Assembly (NCBI GenBank): GCA_000963575.1
Contig: CP011077.1
Location: forward strand, 3,472,001 to 3,536,000
DNA length: 64,000 bases
DNA from: Klebsiella michiganensis
Lineage (GTDB): Bacteria; Pseudomonadota; Gammaproteobacteria; Enterobacterales; Enterobacteriaceae
Direction of reading: 5' to 3'
Position numbers and translations under genes: made by a program. This document shows, piece after piece, positions 16,074 through 23,000 of the stretch (the first letter of the stretch is position 1; each line of letters opens with the position of its first letter). The notes below the pieces were generated by a model. That model was not told the origin of the DNA, did not search any database, and was given only the letters and a program-made list of their open reading frames with translations.

Positions 16074-17048
16074 TTAATTTTCCTTTTCAGTCAATGATTT
16101 AATTCTTTGATAGAGCGTTCTTCTTGGAATGCCCAGTTCATGTGCGGCGCTCACAACCCGATTTTCATGCCGGGATAGGCAATCTTCTATCAGGCTGTAT
16201 TCGATCCGCCGCAGCCGCTCTCGCAGCCGCACGGAACGCATCTCCGGGTGCGAAACCTGTCCCAGGGCCGGCAGCCCCAGCACAAACCGTTCGGCCGCGC
16301 CTTTTAATTCACGAATATTCCCCGGCCAGCGGTGCATCAGCAGCGCTTCGCTAAGGTGCTGCGACATCGGCGGCAGCGCACGATTCAGCCGAACCGCCGA
16401 TTCCTGCGCAAACCGGCGGAACAGCGGGATAATGCATTCCACACGCTCACGCAGCGCCGGAAGCGAAATTTTGACCGTCGTCAGGCGGAAGAAGAGATCC
16501 TGGCGGAACAGTTTTTGCTCCATGAGCTGAGCAAGAGGTTTTTGCGAGGCCACAATCACCCGCAGGTTAAGCGAAATAGACTGCGTGCTGCCCAGGCGCC
16601 CAACGGTGCGGGTTTCTAATACCCGCAGCAGCTTGGCCTGCAGGCTCAACGACATGCTGTCAATTTCATCCAGAAACAGTACGCCATTATTGGCGCTTTC
16701 TATGTAGCCGGCACGGGAGTGGGTCGCGCCGGTGTAGGCCCCCGCCGTCACGCCGAACAGTTCGCTTTCGGCCAGCGTTTCGGGGATCGCCGCGCAGTTA
16801 ATCGGTACAAAAGCGCCACGACAGCCAGAATGGTCGTAAATACGGCGGGCAAAGGTGTCTTTGCCGGTGCCCGTTTCGCCTTCCAGCACCAAATCAACCT
16901 TTAGAGGGGCTAACGTTTGCAGCCAAATATCCAGCCCGTCGTGCACGTTTTCAGACGCGGGTAATGCGGCTGCCGACCGCGGCATATTCAAGTCGATATC
17001 GACAGGAATATGCTTTATCTCCCAATGATTCGAACTGTTTTCTTTCAT
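16074..17048 (-). CDS. hrpS: HrpS sigma-54 enhancer-binding activator
   Basis: This 324-residue AAA+ activator lacks a receiver domain, as HrpS does. Walker A GETGTGKD lies at about residues 57-64, the sigma-54 contact loop reads GAYTGA (103-108, a Tyr variant of GAFTGA), Walker B VLFLDEID at 123-130, and a Fis-type helix-turn-helix at the C-terminus (about 295-318). In Erwinia and Pantoea HrpS drives hrpL from a sigma-54 promoter, and HrpL then reads the hrp boxes. The start is ATG 17048, preceded by GGGGGA; a 16-residue longer frame has no ribosome site. hrpL itself is not in the window. Confidence 0.95.
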   Translation of the reverse strand: MKENSSNHWEIKHIPVDIDLNMPRSAAALPASENVHDGLDIWLQTLAPLKVDLVLEGETGTGKDTFARRIYDHSGCRGAFVPINCAAIPETLAESELFGVTAGAYTGATHSRAGYIESANNGVLFLDEIDSMSLSLQAKLLRVLETRTVGRLGSTQSISLNLRVIVASQKPLAQLMEQKLFRQDLFFRLTTVKISLPALRERVECIIPLFRRFAQESAVRLNRALPPMSQHLSEALLMHRWPGNIRELKGAAERFVLGLPALGQVSHPEMRSVRLRERLRRIEYSLIEDCLSRHENRVVSAAHELGIPRRTLYQRIKSLTEKEN

Positions 17049-17249
17049 AAATCCCCCGCTGCCTGGCTTATTCAAGGTCTGGCGTATGAGTCCCACTTAT
17101 GAACCATAAACGTGAACCATAAAATGATTGCCGCCTGCCGCCGTGAGAAAATACGGTGGCACGCTAAATGAATGAGTTTTGTTTATGAGAAGCAGGGATA
17201 ACCTATCACCGAGCTGCGGTTTCACAATCAGACAAAATTTTAGCCCCGC

Positions 17250-17265
17250 GTAGGGATATCCCTAC
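17250..17265. promoter_or_regulatory. Perfect 16-bp palindrome upstream of hrpS, candidate HrpY/RcsB-type site
   Basis: GTAGGGATATCCCTAC is fully self-complementary and lies about 200 bp upstream of hrpS. Its shape resembles the sites of LuxR/NarL-type response regulators such as the RcsAB box (TAAGAATATTCCTA). hrpS of Pantoea is activated by such a regulator, HrpY. Binding is inferred. Confidence 0.5.
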
Positions 17266-17320
17266 AACGGAATACAGGTTTAACTGTTCCGATGTCTGGA
17301 TAGCAGGCCATTTTTGTCGT

Positions 17321-17355
17321 GAAAAAAACCTCAGGGAATGTTGCTTACTGAGGTT
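17321..17355 (-). terminator. Rho-independent terminator upstream of hrpS
   Basis: On the - strand AACCTCA and TGAGGTT form a 7-bp stem followed directly by a T-run. It would stop transcripts coming from the harpin-transglycosylase gene before they enter hrpS. Confidence 0.6.
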
Positions 17356-17775
17356 AATTTCGTGAAGCCGACTGAAAAAAAATGTGGGTTTTGCTATATA
17401 TGTCTAAATGTATTAATAAGAATCCAAATATTTTATTAATAAATTAAATAAATGATTTATAAGAATAAATTAATTAAAAACAGACAAGACTCTGGATTTT
17501 ACTCATGTCCAGCCAAAAAAATGAAGTTTTGCCCGGCAGGCGTATGGCGACCGACGGATTCTCCGACAGCATTTCCTCACAATCGGCAAAGTCGATAATA
17601 TATATTTACGATTATTTACACTGAAGCACCTTAACAGAAACACCCTTTTCTTTTTGAAATATATTTCACTTTTAGTATTTATGTTTAATTGGGAACATTC
17701 CTGGTCGTAGTTATTGCGATTAATCACGCCTTTTTAGCTTGTCAAAGAAATAAACTGCTTTGTAACTAAAATGCA
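17356..17775. other. AT-rich spacer
   Basis: The section 17390-17500 is extremely AT-rich against a GC-rich neighbourhood, with runs of TTAATAA and AAATAAAT. A 74-codon - strand frame (17503-17727) has no ribosome site and no family likeness. Such DNA in a T3SS locus is a typical H-NS target, but that is inference. Confidence 0.5.
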
Positions 17776-17799
17776 GCCACCTCTTTTTAAAGAAGTGGC
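17776..17799 (-). terminator. Hairpin after the harpin-transglycosylase gene
   Basis: A 10-bp stem with one mismatch and a four-base loop, followed on the - strand by GCATTTTAG. It is a weak terminator candidate 51 bp past the stop. Confidence 0.45.
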
Positions 17800-17850
17800 C
17801 GCAGAATTACTCCGTTTTGTAAAGTAACGGATAAAATTAAGGCATGGCTA

Positions 17851-18876
17851 TCAGGCAAATTTCGCCATGTGGCTGTTCACTTCGTTAACGTAGTTAGGGT
17901 CACCCAAGGAGACGCTGGATAAGTTGTGGAGGTTCACCTGATCGTCGCCGGAGTTATAGGCGCGAAGCGCGGCATCATAGCTGCCGAATTTCTCTTTACC
18001 CTCTTTGAGCATCAACGCCGAGCACATGATCTGGTTAGCCGGGGAGTTCATGTCGCTGCCGAGTTTGTCCGGGTATTTGCTTTGCATCGCCCGGTAAGTG
18101 TCCGGGTTGATCTGGTTCATGCCGCTGTCGGTCAGGCCGTTGCCCGGGTTGGTGGATTTCGCATTCACGTCGCCACCGGACTCCTGCATCGTCAGCGCGG
18201 CTAAAAGTTTGGCCGGAACGCCGGTTTCTGCGGAAGCTTTTTCATATTCCCCCCCGAACTGGGAAACGATTTTTTGCAGCGTAGGATCGCTGGTTTTCAG
18301 GCTAGTGTCGCCGGGCGGCAGGCTATCCGCAGACGGCCCCGACGCACCCGCCGGCCCGCCAGAAGGCGCTGCTGCGAAGTTGTTCAACGGGCGGCCAGCA
18401 TCTCCGGCACCATCGCTGCCGCTGCTGCCCATGCCAGAACCTGAGCCGGAGCCGGAACCAATGCCGCTCGCCGGCGAAGAGGAATCGTCATCCCCCTTAC
18501 TTTGCCCGGTATTCATGTGGAAAAGCTGCATCAGCTCTTTCAGGAACTGCTGCAGCATCTGCTGAAGCTCCTGCATCATGCTGTCGGCGGAACCGCTGCT
18601 GCCGCTTGACGAAGCGTTCGCCGGGTTAGTTGCCGGGCTGTTGTTATTGGCCGGTGAGTCGCCAAAGTTGATCGCCGACGGCTTGTCCGCCGCCCCCGCA
18701 TTGGCAAAATTCAGCGCCAGCGGAATCGCCAGCGTGTTCCCGCCGTTATTCAGCAGCAGTTTGGCGGTAACGCTGTTACTGCCGTTCTGCGAGTCCGGTG
18801 ACGCCCCGTCCAGGCCTGGAAAATGGTTTTCCGGCAAAAGAGGTGAGAACCCACCCGGTCCTGATGATATCTGCAT
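17851..18876 (-). CDS. Harpin-like protein fused to a lytic transglycosylase domain (HopP1-like)
   Basis: This is a 341-residue two-part protein. Residues 1-190 are harpin-like: Gly/Ser/Asn/Pro-rich, no cysteine, with a Met/Gln/Leu amphipathic helix at 100-120. Residues 195-341 are a soluble lytic transglycosylase fold with catalytic Glu232 in MQES, GMNQIN at 252-257 and AYNSG at 306-310. The same combination is known in HopP1 of Pseudomonas syringae, a secreted translocation helper. It probably travels through the Hrp system and cuts peptidoglycan. ATG 18876 is chosen because GGGGAG lies upstream; a frame three codons longer begins inside that site. An hrp box (18973-19000) precedes it. Confidence 0.82.
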   Translation of the reverse strand: MQISSGPGGFSPLLPENHFPGLDGASPDSQNGSNSVTAKLLLNNGGNTLAIPLALNFANAGAADKPSAINFGDSPANNNSPATNPANASSSGSSGSADSMMQELQQMLQQFLKELMQLFHMNTGQSKGDDDSSSPASGIGSGSGSGSGMGSSGSDGAGDAGRPLNNFAAAPSGGPAGASGPSADSLPPGDTSLKTSDPTLQKIVSQFGGEYEKASAETGVPAKLLAALTMQESGGDVNAKSTNPGNGLTDSGMNQINPDTYRAMQSKYPDKLGSDMNSPANQIMCSALMLKEGKEKFGSYDAALRAYNSGDDQVNLHNLSSVSLGDPNYVNEVNSHMAKFA

Positions 18877-18972
18877 ACAACACACTCCCCTAAGTGATAC
18901 CCAGTAGCAATAACCGGCCGTCTCTTAACCTCGCAATGACGCTCAGTTTCGCCCACGTCCGGGATGTTCAAC

Positions 18973-19000
18973 TGAGTGAGAGGCAGGGTCAAAGAGTTCC
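18973..19000 (-). promoter_or_regulatory. hrp box of the harpin-transglycosylase gene
   Basis: GGAACT, 15 bases, TCACTCA on the - strand, about 97 bp before the start. It stands back to back with the + strand box at 19019, 18 bp away. Confidence 0.78.
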
Positions 19001-19018
19001 TGATGTGGCAAAAAATGG

Positions 19019-19046
19019 GGAACCCAGGCGCGTTTTTCGCCACACA
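19019..19046 (+). promoter_or_regulatory. hrp box of the IpgF-like transglycosylase gene
   Basis: GGAACC, 15 bases, CCACACA: a perfect match to the HrpL consensus, 30 bp upstream of the ATG. Confidence 0.9.
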
Positions 19047-19076
19047 TTGCCAGTTAGAATGAAAGGAGATAACGCG

Positions 19077-19577
19077 ATGCAGACTAAACAGTGGCGCTGG
19101 GGGCTTTTGCTGCTTAGCCTCCCGGCTCTCGCGCAGGCCGAATGCTTTACCCGCGTGGGACATGCCTTTGGGATATCCCCGGCATTGCTGGAGGCCATCG
19201 CCTGGAAAGAGTCAAAATTTAGCCTCTCTTCGGTAAACGCCGCCAACTCAAACCACACCGAAGACGTGTGCATGATGCAGGTGAACAGCGTGCATTTTGG
19301 TCGGCTGAAGCAGCTGGGCGTGACGCGCGACAATCTGCTGCACGACCCCTGTACCTGCATCGCTACCGGCGCGTGGGTTTTACACGGGCTGTTCCGCCAG
19401 TATGGCCGCTCCTGGAACACCGTCGGCATGTACAATACCGGCCCGTCGGAAAAGCGTCATCAGCTTCGCCAGCGGTATGCCGATGACGTTCAGCGCATAT
19501 ACAAAATTCTGCAAAAGCAGCAGCCCGCGCGGCGCGAAGAGGATCTTTTCGCCAGCAACACAGCTGCTGGCCAATAA
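19077..19577 (+). CDS. IpgF/IagB-type T3SS-associated lytic transglycosylase
   Basis: This is a 166-residue exported enzyme: signal peptide of 21 residues (cleaved after AQA), catalytic Glu45 in AWKES, MMQVN at 66-70 and MYNTG at 118-122. Four further cysteines in the mature part could form disulphides in the periplasm. IpgF-type enzymes open the peptidoglycan locally for the T3SS basal body. The start is ATG 19077 with AAGGAG nine bases upstream; an earlier in-frame start would destroy the signal peptide and overlap the promoter. Divergent from the harpin-transglycosylase and convergent to dspF. Confidence 0.9.
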   Translation: MQTKQWRWGLLLLSLPALAQAECFTRVGHAFGISPALLEAIAWKESKFSLSSVNAANSNHTEDVCMMQVNSVHFGRLKQLGVTRDNLLHDPCTCIATGAWVLHGLFRQYGRSWNTVGMYNTGPSEKRHQLRQRYADDVQRIYKILQKQQPARREEDLFASNTAAGQ

Positions 19578-19606
19578 AAAACCGGGATATTTCCCGGTTT
19601 TTTATT
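19575..19606. terminator. Bidirectional terminator between the IpgF-like gene and dspF
   Basis: AAAAAACCGGGA and TCCCGGTTTTTT flank a short loop, giving a stem with a T-run on both strands. Confidence 0.88.
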
Positions 19607-19616
19607 TCAGCCCATT

Positions 19617-20042
19617 TTAACGCGGCGCTGCCGTCTCCAGCAGCGAAGGCAGTTCGGTAATAAATGCCCTGACCTCCCCACTCTGGCTGATAAATGCGTT
19701 TAGCCAGGCCACAAACCGCTCTGCGTCGAGGACGGACATCTCACACTGGGTACACAGGCGCACCGCGTTGTTGCCATCGAGCGCCAGCCAGCAGCCGCGC
19801 ATCGCGTTCATTTCAAAGTTCATCGCCAGCAGGTTCGGCAGCAGCGCCGCATCCTGCCCGGTCAGTTCCCCTACCCGGCAGTGCAGCACCACCGCGCTGC
19901 TCTCTGGCGGCAGTTCAATCACCGCGGCCTCTTGCTGCTGCGAATCCGTCAGCAGGCAAACCCCCTCTTCAAGGCGAAGCGAGATCTTTTGTTGTTTTCC
20001 CCAGGCATCAAGCCACTGTTGAAGTCGTTGCTGCATCGTCAT
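19617..20042 (-). CDS. dspF: DspF (DspB) chaperone of DspE
   Basis: This is a 141-residue acidic protein of the CesT/class I type III chaperone kind: small, no signal peptide, alternating helices and strands. It lies directly downstream of the large effector gene. In Erwinia DspF binds the N-terminus of DspE, keeps it stable and delivers it to the export machine. AGGAGG overlaps the dspE stop and lies eight bases before ATG 20042; a second ATG follows two codons later. Translation is likely coupled to dspE. Confidence 0.9.
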   Translation of the reverse strand: MTMQQRLQQWLDAWGKQQKISLRLEEGVCLLTDSQQQEAAVIELPPESSAVVLHCRVGELTGQDAALLPNLLAMNFEMNAMRGCWLALDGNNAVRLCTQCEMSVLDAERFVAWLNAFISQSGEVRAFITELPSLLETAAPR

Positions 20043-20046
20043 TTCC

Positions 20047-23000
20047 TTATCCTCCTTTCACCATAAATCCTGCCTCAGCGGCATCTTTCAGCGCCGATTT
20101 CACCTCTTTTTCTGCCTGAGCGACGCCACCGTCCACGGTGTAGCTGAGCGGCGCGCTGTCGTCGTCGCCGTAGCTGAAGTTGATGGTGCCCAGGTTTTCA
20201 TTCATCGACAGCGATACGCCGTTAGAGCCGCCGAGTAAAAATGACGGCGTGGAGAACCCATCGGATTTACTCTGCGTTTTGGTAAAGGCGATAGATTTCA
20301 GGCGCAGCTTGTCGCGGTCCTTAAGCAGGTCGACAATCGAGTCCTGAGTGACCGCGTGGTTTGCCCACTGGTCGGCTAGCTTCTCCCGCGGCTTGGTTTT
20401 CAGCTCAAGAGAGACCACCGCCTGGGCACTGCTGTTATCCTGCAGCCCCCGCAGAAGCGCTTTCAGTCGGTAATCCTCGCCCATCATCTGGGTAATGCGA
20501 TCGGCGTTACTCGGCGAAAACTCGCCTTCCATAAAGTGGCGAACAAAGTGGAACAAACCGTTACTGTCGATGCGCGAAAGGTTCTTATAGGTTGACTGGT
20601 ACTCCGCCTTATTCACCAGTTGCTGCTGGTTAAGCACGGCATTTTGCTGACGCACGGTTTGCTGTAGCGACTGCAGCGCCGCCTGGGGGCCGTTCCCCGT
20701 GAGCTCATGGTGCCGAGACGGCGGAATAAAGCGGGCAAAGTGGCTTTCCAGTTTACCCAGCCGCTCTCCTGCGGACATCGGCAAGCGCGGGGCCCCCTCC
20801 ACCGGCGTGAGCTCATCCAGCAACTGGCGGCTGGGGAGATCGGTAAACTCGCCGCGTAGCCCGGTGATAAGCGCATCCACTTCGGCATTGCTCGGTTCCG
20901 GCAGCGTATTCTGCACGGAAAGCGAGTCGGCCTGCTGCTGCCGGGCGGTAAGCTGCTGCAGCGTATCAAGCAGCGGGCGGCGCGCCTTTGCGTTATCTGC
21001 AGGCGGATACCAGCGGGTGAAATGAGCATCCAGTTGGCTGAGTTTGTCGGCCACGGACATCGGCAGTTCCCCTTCTTTCGGCTCCTCTTTGAGTTTGGCC
21101 AGCAGCTGCGTGGAGGCGCTGTCGGTAAACTGTTTGCCCAGCGTGGTCATCAGTTTTTCCAGGTGAACGCCTTCCACCGGTTGCGCATTTTTTAAATCAA
21201 CGGTAAGACTGTGCGTCGTCCGGTTATTGATCGACAGCTGCACGCTGGCTCCTACCCCGACGCCCACCGAGAAGGGATCTTTGTGCTTCGGCTGAATGGT
21301 GGTGCTGACCGGAATGGCAATGTTGGCCCCGGCGTTCATCTGGTTAAACGCCCTCAGGCGATGGTCGCTGTGGCTGACGCCCTGCCCTTCGGCGTTGCGG
21401 GAGTCGGTCCGCTCGCGGCTGCCTGCCAGCAGGTTAGTGTTGGCATAAACACCGCCGCCCAGGCGGGCGCTGGTAGGGAAATCTTTCTCGTGGCTGTCGG
21501 TAAACGGAAAGCCGACGCTCGCCAGCGCGGCCGCGTTGATGTCCACGCTGAAGCTCTGGGTCGCGCCGCTCTTCACGCTGTGGTTGGCCCCCCGGTTCAG
21601 AAACTCCAGCGGATCCAGCGTGCCGCTGCCCAGTTGTTCGATGAAACCAGGAATTTCGTGTTCTGCCAGTTCAAACGAGACGCCGTGCTGGGACTGAAGC
21701 TGCCCACCCAGCGTGACGCCACCGCCCAGGCGAACCCCCTGTGACAGCGGGTGTTTATGGTCGCCATCGAGGTAGACTTTGTGGGTTTTGTTGTAGTCAG
21801 TCAGGACGTTGTAACCGACGCCCACGATGCCGGTTGCCGAGACGGCACCGGTTCGTCCGAAGCTAACGTTAATCCCCGTATCGCCGCGAGAAAAACTCAT
21901 GGTGTAGCCACGGTCAGCCCCCACTTTGCCGCCAACGCCCGCCACAACCTGAGTACCCGGCGCCACCGTCGCAGTCGCGGAAGCCCCATAGGTACGGCTG
22001 AATGCCAGGTTTTCGCCGCTCTCCAGAGAGAGCACGGTGGAAACCATTTTGTCCTGCATTTCGCGCTGGCTTTCCGCCTGCATCACGGTTTTGGTGTTGA
22101 TGTTGACGCCGTGGTTTTCTTTACTGAACGCCTTCGTCATCGCCTTGATGGCGTCGTAGTTGGCCTCCAGCGATTTGTGGTTGCCGAAGCCCTGGGTGGT
22201 CACCGTTTTAATCACGTTCCCGCCCCATTCGCTGTCCCTCAGCCGGGCAACGTTGGCGGCAATTTCCGCCATTTTGGCCGACCGCTGAGGCTCGCTCAGC
22301 AGCGTGGCCTGCTGCAGATCATCCACCGAATCATGCAGGGATTTCAGCGCCAGCACGTCCAGCATCACCCTGGATTTCACCAGCCCGATATCGTCATGGA
22401 TATCGCGCTGGCGCCCCATCGGCACCTGTTCTTTCTGATGGTTAAGGGTGATTTGCCGGGCCTCCAGCTCGGCAATAATCGCCCCCGCGTGGTTGCTTTT
22501 ATCCGCAGGGAAGCGCCGCAGCAGTTCGCCCAGTTGCCCGGTAAGGTTATCCTGGCGGCTGCTAGACGGGTTCAGCGCCCCGCTGTGGCTATTGTTCAGG
22601 CCAAAGCGAGACGGTGTCGCCCCCTGCCGACGTTCATCGCGTACGCCATAGTGCTGGCCTATCTGCTCACAGTAATGCGTGCTGCTGTCCGACAACTGGC
22701 GTGCAAAGCTGCTCATCTCTTCCAGCAGCGCCTTTTCCTGCGGCTGCCACTGGCGCGCCGCTTCCCCGCTCATGGTCTCGAGGCGCTGGCTTAGGCCAGG
22801 GCGTGGGGCAGCTCTGGCCGGTTGCCGGGAGAGCGCCTTCAGCCGCTGGGTCAAATCCCCCTGCTGCTGGTAAACGTCCTTCAGTCCTTCACGCCCGGCG
22901 TAGCGGTGCTGAATAGAGTAAGCGGCGGTTTTTATCGGGCGCGGCCATTCCAGCGAGGGGCGGAAGGCAAACGTGCTCAGGCGGGTGCGGAACGAGGTTC

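Noticed and set aside
17150..17180. TGGCAC near 17156 as a sigma-54 promoter for hrpS
   Set aside because: The -12 element (TTGC) is missing at the required distance.
17503..17727. 74-codon - strand frame in the AT-rich spacer
   Set aside because: No ribosome site, implausible residue make-up, no recognisable family.
21751..22794. 347-codon + strand frame opposite dspE
   Set aside because: Antisense shadow of the dspE frame; no ribosome site and no family features.
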